NCBI RefSeq assembly: GCF_947581915.1
Contig: NZ_CANPWG010000058.1
Coordinates: 1 to 64,000, forward strand
Reading direction: 5' to 3'
Source: Candidatus Palauibacter scopulicola
GTDB taxonomy: Bacteria > Gemmatimonadota > Gemmatimonadetes > Palauibacterales > Palauibacteraceae
DNA: 64,000 nucleotides
Both the position numbers and the translations under genes were made by a program. The notes beneath the pieces are model-generated. The model saw nothing but the letters and a program-made list of their open reading frames with translations, searched no databases and was not told the origin of the DNA. This document shows positions 16,744 through 25,879 of the stretch, piece after piece. Position 1 is the first letter of the stretch; every line of letters starts with the position of its first letter.

Positions 16744-18471
16744 ATGAACAGGAAGTTGACACTGCCGGCGGTCACGCTGGCCCTCGGAGTCGGTCTTTCG
16801 GGCTGCGACCTTCAGGTCAACAACCCGAACGAGCCGGACCGGGCGCGCGCGCTGGCGAGTCCGGATGACGTCGAGTCGCTCATCGCCAGTTCCTATCAGC
16901 AGGTCTGGGCGATGGGTCACTACTGGAACAACGCGAACTTCGCCTTCAACCACATGTCGAGCCGGCACACGGCGACGTGGGGCAACAACGGCCAGAACGA
17001 CCTCGGCCGGGAACCCCGCGAACCGATGCCGAACTCGACCTCCTATCGCTGGTCGTACGTGTTCTCCGAGCACTGGAACGACGCCTATGGAGGGATCGCG
17101 GCGGCATCGGACGGGATCCGCGCGATCGACGAAGGTCTGGAGATCGGGCCCGGCGGCGAGCGCAACGCCCGGGCGCGCGCCTTCGCGCTCTCCAGCCAGG
17201 CGCTGCTGAGTTGCCTGCTCTCCCTGTGGTACGACCAGGCCTTCATCGTCGACGAGACGACCGATCTCACGGGCGAACTCGAGACGGTCGACTACAACAG
17301 CATGTTCAGCTACGCGATGGGCAAGCTGAACGAAGCGGAGTCCGCCGTGCGGGCGACCTCGTTCTCGCTCCCGGACACCTGGATCAACGGGAATCCCTGG
17401 GACAACAACCAGTTCGCCGATTATCTCGTCGGCTGGAAGGCGCGCTGCGCGGCGAACCTGCCGCGGACGGATGCGGAGGCGGCGGGCGCGAACTGGAGCC
17501 AGATCATCTCCGACGCGCGGGCCGGCATCCAGGATGTCGTCGTCGTCGGCGAAGACCGTTCGTCCGACACGGCCTGGTTCGACGACCTGAAGGCCAAGGC
17601 TCAGCAGAACGGAACCTGGCATCGGATGCACATGGACTGGGCCGGCATGGCGGACCAGAGCGGGCAGTACCAGGACTGGCTCACCTTCGAGACCTCGAAG
17701 CGGACGGCGCGCAAGATGGCCTTCGGGGATGACCGGCGTTACCCCGCCGTGAACGAGGATGGGACGCTGGGCGAGAGCGTGAGCCCGACGGCCGCCTCAA
17801 TGGGTCCGATCCACCGCTACAATGCGAACATCATCTTCATCGCGTCGCGCGGGACGTACCGGCAGTCGCATTACGGAGACGCGCGGTACGACGCCTACAC
17901 CCTGAGCTGCAACTTCTGCGAGTCCGGGGACATGGAGGAGATGACGACCCAGGAGATGGACCACTACGTCGCGGAAGGCCTGTACCGGATGGGCGACTTC
18001 GCGGGGGCCGCGGACATCATCAATGTGACGCGGATGCAGGCCGGGCTGCCTCCCGCGCCGTCGAACCCGACGGATGCGGTGCCATCGAACGCGGACGGCG
18101 AATGCACGCCGCGCAAGCGGTACGACGTGCAGGGGCGTTGCGGCAACCTGCGGGACGCGATGTGGTTCGAGCACTTCGAGAACGTGTTCAACGTGTTCGG
18201 CGGGCTCGAACACTGGCACGGGCGACGCAACGACATCCTGCCGGCGGGCACGGCGCTGCACCTGCCGATGCCGGCCGCGGACCTGGAGGTCCTGCAGCGG
18301 GACATCTACACCTTCGGCGGGAGCGCGGGCGGTGCGGCCGGCAATCCGACGCCCCCCTCGATCGTTCCCGGCAGCCTCGACTCGGCGCTGGAGAGGGCGG
18401 CCTTCACGCTGCATCGCCTCCAGCGGCAGCAGAAAGCCGCACGCGCCAGCGAGGACATGGTCGTGCGCTGA
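16744..18471 (+). CDS. SusD/RagB-family outer-membrane lipoprotein, copy 2
   Basis: A 575-residue SusD paralogue and partner of the preceding receptor. The signal peptide ends in lipobox LSGC, and DLQVNNPNEPDRARA follows as in all three copies. The conserved helical segments and the C-terminal WFEHFENVFNVFGGLEHWHG block are present. The CxxC reads CNFC. It differs from copy 1 mainly in scattered substitutions through the middle (for example TFETSKRTARKMAFG and FIASRGTYRQSHYG). A GGAGGGGTC ribosome-binding site precedes the ATG. As with the others, the substrate cannot be read from sequence. Confidence 0.94.
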   Translation: MNRKLTLPAVTLALGVGLSGCDLQVNNPNEPDRARALASPDDVESLIASSYQQVWAMGHYWNNANFAFNHMSSRHTATWGNNGQNDLGREPREPMPNSTSYRWSYVFSEHWNDAYGGIAAASDGIRAIDEGLEIGPGGERNARARAFALSSQALLSCLLSLWYDQAFIVDETTDLTGELETVDYNSMFSYAMGKLNEAESAVRATSFSLPDTWINGNPWDNNQFADYLVGWKARCAANLPRTDAEAAGANWSQIISDARAGIQDVVVVGEDRSSDTAWFDDLKAKAQQNGTWHRMHMDWAGMADQSGQYQDWLTFETSKRTARKMAFGDDRRYPAVNEDGTLGESVSPTAASMGPIHRYNANIIFIASRGTYRQSHYGDARYDAYTLSCNFCESGDMEEMTTQEMDHYVAEGLYRMGDFAGAADIINVTRMQAGLPPAPSNPTDAVPSNADGECTPRKRYDVQGRCGNLRDAMWFEHFENVFNVFGGLEHWHGRRNDILPAGTALHLPMPAADLEVLQRDIYTFGGSAGGAAGNPTPPSIVPGSLDSALERAAFTLHRLQRQQKAARASEDMVVR

Positions 18472-18481
18472 GATGAAACGA

Positions 18482-18509
18482 CCGGGGGGCGTCAGCGGGC
18501 GCCTCCCGG
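18482..18509 (+). terminator. GC-rich hairpin after the second SusC/SusD pair
   Basis: The arms CCGGGGGGCG and CGCCTCCCGG can pair with one G-T wobble around an 8-nt loop, directly after susD copy 2. It contains the same GCCTCCCGG arm as the long hairpin after pair 1. There is no U-run, so a Rho-independent terminator in the strict sense is doubtful; a processing or stability element is an alternative. Confidence 0.5.
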
Positions 18510-18578
18510 CCTGACTTCAGATAAAGGACGGTCGTAGACGAAGCACAAACGGATCTCACCGCCACAGGAGAGTGATCC

Positions 18579-21500
18579 ATGTTGTTCAGGTTGTCAGGAC
18601 GGCGGAGGCGCGCGAGCGCGCTGGCCGCCACGGCAGTGAGCGCCTGGCTCTTTATCGGCGCGGCCCCGCTGCTCGCTCAGGGAGCGGTCTCGGGGACGGT
18701 GACCGATGCGGAGTCGCTGGCCCCGGTGGCCGGCGCGCAGGTGTTCGTTGCGGGAACGGTGATCGGTACGCTGTCGGGTCCGGAGGGCACGTACCGGTTG
18801 GAAGGGGTGCCGGCGGGCGAGCAGACCGTGACGGTCCGCCTGATCGGCTACCGGGAGCTGTCGCAGACGGTGACGGTGGCGTCGGGCCAGGTGGCCTCAG
18901 CGGACTTCGCCGTTGAGCAGACGGCCCTTCGTCTCCAGGATCTCGTCGTGACGGGGGTGGTGGGCGAGACGCCGGCGGTGAAGCTCCCGTTCACGGTGGA
19001 GCGGCTGTCGGCGCAGGACCTGCCGGTCCCGGCGGCCGACGCCTCCTCGCTGCTGGCGGGCAAGGCGGCGGGCATGTCGGTCGTCTCCGGTTCCGGCCAG
19101 CCCGGCCAGCCGGCCTCGATCATGCTGCGCGGTCCGACGTCGATCAACTCCAGCGGCCGGAGCACGTCGCCGCTGATCGTAATCGACGGCGTGATCCAGT
19201 CCGAGGGCGCATCGCTTTCGGACGTGGGCGCGCTGGACATCGACCACGTGGAGATCGTGAAGGGAGCGGCGGCGGCGTCGCTGTACGGTTCGCGGGCGCA
19301 GAACGGCGTGATCGAGATCACGACGAAGCGCGGCACGGGTCTGCAGACGAACTCGCTGAGCATCCTCGCGCGCGGCGAGTACGGTCTCGGCCAACTCGTC
19401 GGTGACATCGGCCTCGTGCGTTCGCATCCGTATACGATGAACGCGTCCGGGACGAAGTTCATCGACTCGCAGGGCAGCGAGGTCGACTTCCGGGACCTCA
19501 ACCGCGCCGGCTTCGGCTCGGCCCTGCTCTACAACCAGATCAACGTCGGCGAGCCGGGAACGACATCCACCGCGTTCGCGAACCAGGCGTTTCCGGGCGA
19601 ACTGTTCGACCACATGGACACGTTCTTCGATCCCGGCGAGACGATGGACATCTACGGCGCGGTGACGGGCCGGTTCGGCGAGTCGAGCTTCCGCGTGAGC
19701 GTGGACCAGTTCCGCGAAGCCGGCGTCGTGAGTTGCTCGCAGTGCATCGACAACCTCGCCACGCTGAACGCGGACCGCGTCGCGCAGGGCCTGTCGGCCT
19801 TCGACGTCGGCGTTCCCGACGACGAGGGCTTCGAGCGGCAGAACGTGCGCCTGAACGTCGACACGCGCTTCGGCGACCTGGACATCGCGGCAAGCGGCTT
19901 CTACTCGCGCTCCGACCAGGATGACAAGGCCGTCTCAACGGGGGCCTTCTCCCGACTCACCTTCATGTCGCCCGCGATCGAACTCACGGAGGTCTCGTCG
20001 TTCGACGGGTACCCCGACATCAACGCGGATCCGCAGTCGATCGAGGCCAACCCGCTCTACCTGCTCGCGGTCAATACCAGCCGGGACAAGCGGACGCGGT
20101 CCATGGGATCCGTGGACCTCAACTTCTCGCCGGCAGCCTTCGACTGGCTGACGCTCGAGGCGAACGCCTCGTTCGACCGGACGGACTTCCGGGACTACAC
20201 GATCCGGCCCAAGAACGAGCGCACGTCCAGCGCCAGCGGCACCGGCGAACTCACGGGCGGCAGCCTGCGCGAATTCAACTTCACCGATGAGGCGATCAAC
20301 GCCTCCGTGACGCTCGGCGCGAGCCAGACGTTCATGGACGGCGACGTGACCGTGCGCGGGAAGGCCCGCTACCTGATCGAAGACCAGAGCTTCAAGTCGA
20401 ACGGCGTGTTCGGCAGCCGGTTCTCGGTGCAGGACGTGCCGAACTTCGGCGCCATCATCGGCGAGACCAGCGGAAACAACCAGGTCCGGTCGATCAAGGC
20501 CGAGGGACTGTTCGGGATCGCGAGCGTCGACTACCAGGGCAAGTACATCCTGGACGGCCTGATCCGTCGCGACGGCTCGTCGCTGTTCGGGCCGGACGAG
20601 CGCTGGCAGACGTACTACCGCGGCTCGGTCGCGTGGCGCGTGGCGCAGGAAGACTTCTGGAACATCGACGCGATCGACGAACTGAAGCTGCGCTTCTCGC
20701 TCGGCACGGCCGGCGGTCGCCCGAACTTCTACGCCCAGTACGAAACGTTCGGCGTCGCGCAGGGCGCGATCTTCCCGATCAACCTCGGGAACCGCGCGCT
20801 GAAGCCGGAGTTCACGACAGAGCGCGAGGCGGGGATCAACTTCGTGTTCTTCGAGAACCTGGGTCTCGACCTGACGTACGCCTGGCAGACGACGGACGAC
20901 CAGCTGCTGCAGGTTCCGCAGGCGGCGTTCGTCGGCTTCTCGAACCAGTGGCAGAACGCGGGCGAGATCGCGGCGCAGACGTACGAGGTGTCGCTGCGCT
21001 ACGCCGCGATCGACACGCAGGACATGGGCCTCCAGTTCCGGCTGAACTGGGACAAGACGAAGCAGGAGATCACGCGTCTGGACGTCCCCGACTACACGGT
21101 AGGGACCTTCTTCGTCTCCGAGGGTCGTCCGCTGGGCGAGCTGTGGGGCGAAGTGCTGGCCACGAGTTGCGCGGATCTGTCGCCGGTCGGCGTGTCGGCT
21201 TCCGACTGCAACGCCAACTTCCAGATCAACGACGACGGCCTCCTCGTTTACACCGGAGCGGACGACTACACCGAGGGCTTCAGCAAGAAGCTGTGGGGCA
21301 CTCAGGGGACCGTGTCCACGCCGGACGGCGACCGCACGTACCGTTGGGGGCATCCGTTCTTCGTCGAAGACTACTCGCCGGCCTGCATCGCCAAGAACCC
21401 CGGCGACTACGAGGAGAAGTGCCGGCTGACCGACTTCCTGCCGTACGGGAACACGACGCCGGACTTCAGCGCGTCGTTCGCGACGAACTTCCGGTTCAGG

Positions 21501-21959
21501 AACCTCAGTCTGAACGCGCTCCTCGAGTCGTCCGTAGGTCACTCGATCTACAACAACACGGCGCAGTGGGCGCTTCGCGAACTGCGCGGCGAGGATGTGG
21601 ACCAGACGGGCAAGCCGCTCGAGTTGAACAAGCCGACGGGCTACGCCTCGGTCATCTACAACGTCGGGTCGGACAACTCCTGGTTCCGCGAGGACGGCGA
21701 CTGGCTCAAGGTCCGCGAGCTGTCGCTCGGCTACACGCTGCCGGAGTCGGTCACCTCGTCCGTGTTCGGGGATGTGTTCGATCGGGTTACGCTGAGCGCC
21801 ATCGGGCGCAACCTGTTCACCTTCACGGCCTACCGCGGATACGATCCCGAAGTCGGCCGGGACGGCGGGGAGGTCGGGAGCGCGACCCTGAACCGCGTCG
21901 ACAGCTTCGGTTATCCGAACTTCCGGACGTTCACCTTCTCGGCGGAGCTGGTCTTCTGA
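18579..21959 (+). CDS. SusC/RagA-family TonB-dependent outer-membrane receptor, copy 3
   Basis: A 1126-residue third paralogue with signal peptide, carboxypeptidase-D-regulatory-like domain, DLVVTG TonB-box-like motif, plug and barrel ending AELVF. It is closer to copy 1 than to copy 2 in the barrel: both carry the motif SRSDQDDKAVSTGAFSRL and both are 1126 residues. Yet its first domain shares a perfect 192-bp block with copy 2, which suggests gene conversion. The loop CxxC reads CSQC. It lies 107 bp after susD copy 2 and its leader repeats that of copy 1. Partner: the SusD 54 bp downstream. Confidence 0.95.
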   Translation: MLFRLSGRRRRASALAATAVSAWLFIGAAPLLAQGAVSGTVTDAESLAPVAGAQVFVAGTVIGTLSGPEGTYRLEGVPAGEQTVTVRLIGYRELSQTVTVASGQVASADFAVEQTALRLQDLVVTGVVGETPAVKLPFTVERLSAQDLPVPAADASSLLAGKAAGMSVVSGSGQPGQPASIMLRGPTSINSSGRSTSPLIVIDGVIQSEGASLSDVGALDIDHVEIVKGAAAASLYGSRAQNGVIEITTKRGTGLQTNSLSILARGEYGLGQLVGDIGLVRSHPYTMNASGTKFIDSQGSEVDFRDLNRAGFGSALLYNQINVGEPGTTSTAFANQAFPGELFDHMDTFFDPGETMDIYGAVTGRFGESSFRVSVDQFREAGVVSCSQCIDNLATLNADRVAQGLSAFDVGVPDDEGFERQNVRLNVDTRFGDLDIAASGFYSRSDQDDKAVSTGAFSRLTFMSPAIELTEVSSFDGYPDINADPQSIEANPLYLLAVNTSRDKRTRSMGSVDLNFSPAAFDWLTLEANASFDRTDFRDYTIRPKNERTSSASGTGELTGGSLREFNFTDEAINASVTLGASQTFMDGDVTVRGKARYLIEDQSFKSNGVFGSRFSVQDVPNFGAIIGETSGNNQVRSIKAEGLFGIASVDYQGKYILDGLIRRDGSSLFGPDERWQTYYRGSVAWRVAQEDFWNIDAIDELKLRFSLGTAGGRPNFYAQYETFGVAQGAIFPINLGNRALKPEFTTEREAGINFVFFENLGLDLTYAWQTTDDQLLQVPQAAFVGFSNQWQNAGEIAAQTYEVSLRYAAIDTQDMGLQFRLNWDKTKQEITRLDVPDYTVGTFFVSEGRPLGELWGEVLATSCADLSPVGVSASDCNANFQINDDGLLVYTGADDYTEGFSKKLWGTQGTVSTPDGDRTYRWGHPFFVEDYSPACIAKNPGDYEEKCRLTDFLPYGNTTPDFSASFATNFRFRNLSLNALLESSVGHSIYNNTAQWALRELRGEDVDQTGKPLELNKPTGYASVIYNVGSDNSWFREDGDWLKVRELSLGYTLPESVTSSVFGDVFDRVTLSAIGRNLFTFTAYRGYDPEVGRDGGEVGSATLNRVDSFGYPNFRTFTFSAELVF

Positions 21960-22013
21960 CACCCTTCCGCCGAAGGGGGTCGGACGGACACGGCATTGAG
22001 TAATGGAGGGATC

Positions 22014-23747
22014 ATGAAAAGGAAGCTGACGCTGCCCGCCGTCGCGCTGGCGCTGACGGTCGGCTTTACGGGTTGCGACCTGCAGGTCGACAACCTCAAC
22101 GAGCCGGACCGGACGCGAGCCCTGGCGGGCCCGGACGACGTGGAGACGCTCATCGCGAGCTCCTATCTCAAGGTCTGGGAAATCGGGCACTACTGGAACA
22201 ACGCGAACTTCGCCTTCAACCACATGTCGAGCCGCCACACGGCGACGTGGGGCAACATGGGGATGAACGACCTCGGTCGTGAGCCCCGGGAGCCGCTGCC
22301 GAACTCGGCTTCGTACAGCCCGTCGTACGTCTTCGAGGCGAACTGGGGCGACGCCTACGGCGGCATCTCCGCCGCGTCGGACGGGATCCGGGCCCTCGAT
22401 GAGGGCCTCGAGATCGGCCCCGGCGGCGAGCGGAACGTCCGTGCCCGCACGTTCGCGGTCGCGAGTCAGGCGATACTGAACTGCCTGCTCGCGCTGTGGT
22501 ACGATCAGGCCTTCATCGTCGATGAGACGGTGGATCTCGGGGGCGAGCTGGATACCGTCGACTACAACGCGGTGTATCAGTACGCCATGAACAAGCTGAA
22601 TGAGGCGGAGGCGGCCGCCCGGTCGTCTTCGTTCACGCTCCCGGATACCTGGATCAACGGGAACCCGTGGGACAACAACCAGTTCGCGGATTACCTCGTG
22701 AGCTGGAAGGCGCGCTGCGCCGCGAACCTGCCACGAACCGACGCCGAGGCCGCAGGGGTAAACTGGGGCCAGGTCATCTCGGATGCCGAGAACGGCATTC
22801 GCGAACTCGTCGTCATGGGCCAGGACCGTTCGTCCGGGACCCCGTGGTGGAGCGGCATCAAGATCTTCATGCAGGAGAACAACACCTGGCACCGCATGCA
22901 CATGGACTGGGTCGGCATGGCGGACCAGAGTGGCCAGTACCAGGACTGGCTGACGTTCCCGACGGAACAGCGGACGGCGCGGGAGATGGCGTTCGGCGAC
23001 GACAAGCGGTTCCCGGCGGTGAACGAGACCGGCACGCTCGGCGAGCCCGTGAGTCCCTCGGCCGCCTCGTACGGTCCGCGCCACCGGTACAACGCCACGA
23101 TCATCTTCCGGCCCGAGCGTGGGACGTACCGGCAGTCTCACTACGGCGACTCGCGGTACGATGACTACACGCTGAGCTGCAGCCGCTGCGAGTTTGGCGA
23201 GATGGAGTCCATGACGCACCAGGAGATGGACACGTACGTCGCGGAAGCCCACTACCGCATGGGCAACTTCGGGGCCGCCGCGGACATCGTGAACAAGACG
23301 CGCATGGAGGCGGGCCTGCCGCCCGCGCCGTCGAACCCGACGGATGCGGTGCCATCGAACGCGGACGGCGAGTGCACGCCGCGCAAGCGGTACGACGTGC
23401 AGGGACGCTGCGGGAACCTGCGCGACGCGATGTGGTTCGAGCACTTCGAGAACGTGTTCAACGTGTTCGGAGGGCTCGAGTTCTGGCACGGCCGGCGTAA
23501 CGACATCATGCCGGCGGGGAGTGCGCTGCAACTGCCGATCCCGGCCGCGGATCTCGAGGTCCTGCAGCGGGACATCTACACGTTCGGCGGAGGAGAGCCG
23601 AGTTCGGCCGGGAATCCGATTCCACCGTCGATCGTGCCGGGCAGTCTGAACGCTGCCCTGGAGCGTGCCGCGTACTCGCTCGAACGTCTCCAGAGGAGTC
23701 TCGCGAGGGAGACGCGAGCGGCAAACGCCGACCTCGTGGTGCGATAG
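22014..23747 (+). CDS. SusD/RagB-family outer-membrane lipoprotein, copy 3
   Basis: A 577-residue SusD paralogue. ATG 22014 follows GGAGGGATC and starts the lipoprotein signal with lipobox FTGC. The helical segments, the CxxC (CSRC) and the C-terminal WFEHFENVFNVFGGLEFWHG block match the other copies. The segment around 23320-23390 (PSNPTDAVPSNADGEC) is nearly base-for-base the same as in copy 2, whereas much of the rest is nearer copy 1, so this copy looks mosaic. It is the last gene of the array: a strong terminator follows within 60 bp. Confidence 0.94.
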   Translation: MKRKLTLPAVALALTVGFTGCDLQVDNLNEPDRTRALAGPDDVETLIASSYLKVWEIGHYWNNANFAFNHMSSRHTATWGNMGMNDLGREPREPLPNSASYSPSYVFEANWGDAYGGISAASDGIRALDEGLEIGPGGERNVRARTFAVASQAILNCLLALWYDQAFIVDETVDLGGELDTVDYNAVYQYAMNKLNEAEAAARSSSFTLPDTWINGNPWDNNQFADYLVSWKARCAANLPRTDAEAAGVNWGQVISDAENGIRELVVMGQDRSSGTPWWSGIKIFMQENNTWHRMHMDWVGMADQSGQYQDWLTFPTEQRTAREMAFGDDKRFPAVNETGTLGEPVSPSAASYGPRHRYNATIIFRPERGTYRQSHYGDSRYDDYTLSCSRCEFGEMESMTHQEMDTYVAEAHYRMGNFGAAADIVNKTRMEAGLPPAPSNPTDAVPSNADGECTPRKRYDVQGRCGNLRDAMWFEHFENVFNVFGGLEFWHGRRNDIMPAGSALQLPIPAADLEVLQRDIYTFGGGEPSSAGNPIPPSIVPGSLNAALERAAYSLERLQRSLARETRAANADLVVR

Positions 23748-23802
23748 CGTTTTCGGCGGAGTGTTCCGTCCCGGGGGGCCTGCGGGCGACCCCGGGCGGG
23801 TG

Positions 23803-23837
23803 AAAGAGGCCACCGGGTCCGTCCCGGTGGCCTCTTT
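23803..23837 (+). terminator. Strong hairpin terminator ending the SusC/SusD array
   Basis: AAAGAGGCCACCGGG (23803-23817) and CCCGGTGGCCTCTTT (23823-23837) are perfect 15-bp inverted repeats around a 5-nt loop. The 3' arm ends in TTT and the 5' arm begins AAA, so the structure can act in both directions. It closes the array 55 bp after the last SusD. Confidence 0.85.
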
Positions 23838-23888
23838 GCGTCCGGGATCGGGAGTTGTCAGAAATCGCGGACTTCGGACGTTTCCTCG

Positions 23889-23920
23889 TTGTGCGGCGGT
23901 TGTCCGCCGCGCTAGCTTTC
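23889..23920 (+). promoter_or_regulatory. Bacteroidota-type promoter candidate for the small lipoprotein
   Basis: TTG at 23889-23891 is followed after exactly 21 bp by TAGCTTTC (23913-23920). This fits the TTG-N19-21-TAnnTTTG -33/-7 pattern known from Bacteroidota. The expected transcript would start shortly before 23930, giving a leader of about 35 nt before the ATG at 23961. A second site with the same 21-bp spacing occurs at 47432-47463. Confidence 0.5.
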
Positions 23921-23960
23921 GGCGACGGAAGACGGACTTGAGCAAGCACCAGAGGCATAC

Positions 23961-24161
23961 ATGAGACTGAGAGCCACGCACTTCCTGGCGACATGCGCGG
24001 TCCTGATCGGTTTGGCGGGCGCGTCCGCGACCGGGTGTGTGGACCTCAACGTCGGGCCCACAGTTCCCAACGTCGATTCGATGGAAGACACCGCGCTCGA
24101 CGAGCCGGGCAACACGAATCCGGGCAACAACATCGTCCCGGCCCTCCCGGAGAGTCGCTAG
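23961..24161 (+). CDS. Small lipoprotein of unknown function (66 aa)
   Basis: A 66-residue product with a lipoprotein signal peptide and lipobox ATGC, leaving a mature peptide of only about 40 residues. The mature part is acidic and rich in Asn, Pro and Gly (DSMEDTALDEPGNTNPGNN), so it is probably an extended tether. It begins CVDLNVGPTVPN, which resembles in style the start of the mature SusD proteins (CDLQVDNPN). It has its own promoter candidate after the array terminator. I do not recognise a family. A truncated relic of a SusD leader is one possibility; a stand-alone envelope lipopeptide is another. The intact start, lipobox and stop favour a real gene. Confidence 0.7.
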   Translation: MRLRATHFLATCAVLIGLAGASATGCVDLNVGPTVPNVDSMEDTALDEPGNTNPGNNIVPALPESR

Positions 24162-24234
24162 CAATTCGGGTGCCCGGCGCGCCTTGACGAGGCCCGGCCG
24201 ACCCTCCTCCGGCATCGACGCTTCGCTGCGGGAG

Positions 24235-24741
24235 GTGGCCATCGGGATGGGGTCGAATCTGGGTTCCCGCATCGACCATCTGCGCGTCGCCGCGCGGCGT
24301 CTGGCGAGGATGGTGCTGATCGAGCCCCGCTTCTCCAGGGTCTACGAGACCGCGCCCGCCTACGGGCTCGACCAGCCTGCGTACCTGAACGCCTGCTGCG
24401 TCGGCTGGACCCGTCTCGAGCCCGGCGCGCTGCTCGCTTCGCTCAAGGACCTCGAGGCGCGGGCGGGCCGCGACCCGGACGCGCCGAGATACTCCTCCCG
24501 CCCGCTCGATCTCGATATCCTTCTCTACGCGAACGAAGTCGTCGAGACGCCGCGCCTCGCGATTCCTCACGCCGCGCTCGCGGAACGGGCCTTCGTTCTC
24601 CTGCCGCTGGCGGAGGTCGCCGGCGCCTGGCGACATCCGTTGCTCGGGCGCTCGGTCGCCGAATTGGCGGCCGCCGCGGACCCGGAGGGCGTCACGGTCA
24701 CGGAGCTGCGTCTGACGGAGGCTGCCGATGGAGGCTCATGA
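24235..24741 (+). CDS. folK: 2-amino-4-hydroxy-6-hydroxymethyldihydropteridine pyrophosphokinase
   Basis: HPPK transfers pyrophosphate from ATP to 6-hydroxymethyl-dihydropterin in folate synthesis. The product begins VAIGMGSNLGSRIDHL, the pterin-binding N-terminus, and includes VYETAPAYGLDQPAYLNACC, YSSRPLDLDILLY (the metal-binding DLD) and IPHAALAERAFVLLPLAE. About 168 residues from GTG 24235, a usual length. The start is uncertain: TTG at 24184 would add 17 residues, and ATG 24247 has a better-spaced GGGAGG but would cut into the first beta strand. It overlaps aroB by four bases. Confidence 0.9.
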   Translation: MAIGMGSNLGSRIDHLRVAARRLARMVLIEPRFSRVYETAPAYGLDQPAYLNACCVGWTRLEPGALLASLKDLEARAGRDPDAPRYSSRPLDLDILLYANEVVETPRLAIPHAALAERAFVLLPLAEVAGAWRHPLLGRSVAELAAAADPEGVTVTELRLTEAADGGS

Positions 24742-25865
24742 GCCGTAGGACTCTGGAGGTCGGGGCCGCCGGAGGCGGGAGCTACCCGATTCACATCGAA
24801 CCGGGCCTGCTCGGTGACGCGGCGTCGGTCTGCCGGGAGTACGCGCCGGCGCACCGATACGCCGTGATCGCGGATTCGCAGGTCGCGCGGCTCTATGGTG
24901 CCGGGGTCGTCTCCGGCCTGGAGGATGCCGGCCTCGCCGCCGACCTGTTCCCGTTTCCGGCGGGCGAGTGGAACAAGAGCCGGGAGCAGTGGGCCGCGCT
25001 GAGCGATCGCATGCTTCACGCGCGGTTCGGCCGCGACTCCGCCGTCGTCGCGCTCGGAGGCGGCGTCGCGGGCGATCTGGCCGGTTTCGTCGCGGCCACG
25101 TACATGCGCGGCGTTCCCGTCATTCAGATTCCCACGACGCTCCTGGCCATGCTGGACAGTTCCGTCGGGGGAAAGACGGGGGTCGATACCGAGGCGGGCA
25201 AGAACCTCATCGGGGCCTTTCATCACCCGTCGGCCGTGCTCATCGACCCCGCCGTACTGGAGACGCTGCCGCGGCACCAGCGCTGCGCCGGGCTGGCGGA
25301 GGCCGTGAAGACGGCGGCGATTCTCGATGTGGAGCTCTGGGACTGGATGGTGCGCGGGTCTTCGGCGCTGTCGAACGGCGACCCGGACGCGTCCGCCGAA
25401 CTCATCGAGCGCGTCGTGCGGCACAAGGCGGCGGTGGTCGGCGATGACCCGCTGGAGCGCGGCCGCCGCGAGATCCTGAATTTCGGACACACCGTGGGCC
25501 ACGCGCTGGAGGCGCTCGAGGGCTACAAGCTCCTCCACGGCGAGGCCGTCGCCGCGGGCATGCGCGTCGAGTCGCGTCTGGGAGAACTGCTCGGGGTCAC
25601 CGAGCGCGGAACCTCCGAACAGCTTGCCGTGCTGCTGGAAGCGTGCGGGCTCGACGGCGACTGGGAGACCGACCGCGAGCCAACCGAGATTCGGGGCGCG
25701 ATGTCGAAGGACAAGAAGGCGCGTCGGGACCGGGTCCGGTGCGTATTCCTGGCGCGGCTCGGCGAAGTGGCCACCGACGCGGATGGACGGCACAGCTTCG
25801 CTCTCGGCGAGGAAGATCTCGGGCAAGCGCTCGCGACGGCTTTACGGCCGGCCCCGGGCGTTTGA
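24738..25865 (+). CDS. aroB: 3-dehydroquinate synthase
   Basis: AroB converts DAHP to 3-dehydroquinate, the second shikimate-pathway step, with NAD and a metal ion. The 375-residue protein shows the NAD-binding SAVVALGGGVAGDLAGFVA, QIPTTLLAMLDSSVGGKTGV, the AGLAEAVKTAAI block and the metal-binding histidines in NFGHTVGHALE and LLHGEAVAAGM. Length and motifs are complete. The ATG overlaps the folK stop (ATGA), so folate and shikimate steps are co-translated here; chorismate from this route also feeds the pABA branch of folate. Confidence 0.95.
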   Translation: MSRRTLEVGAAGGGSYPIHIEPGLLGDAASVCREYAPAHRYAVIADSQVARLYGAGVVSGLEDAGLAADLFPFPAGEWNKSREQWAALSDRMLHARFGRDSAVVALGGGVAGDLAGFVAATYMRGVPVIQIPTTLLAMLDSSVGGKTGVDTEAGKNLIGAFHHPSAVLIDPAVLETLPRHQRCAGLAEAVKTAAILDVELWDWMVRGSSALSNGDPDASAELIERVVRHKAAVVGDDPLERGRREILNFGHTVGHALEALEGYKLLHGEAVAAGMRVESRLGELLGVTERGTSEQLAVLLEACGLDGDWETDREPTEIRGAMSKDKKARRDRVRCVFLARLGEVATDADGRHSFALGEEDLGQALATALRPAPGV

Positions 25866-25879
25866 AATTGTCGGAAGTG

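Noticed and set aside
7839-23747. Mobile-element origin of the SusCD array
   Set aside because: No transposase, integrase, terminal inverted repeats or target-site duplications were seen at either border; tandem duplication explains the pattern.
19935-24272. Very long minus-strand open frame (1445 codons) across SusC copy 3 and SusD copy 3
   Set aside because: It is antisense to two well-supported genes with recognisable domains; its product is Arg/Val/Glu-rich as expected from high-GC codon bias and shows no domain.
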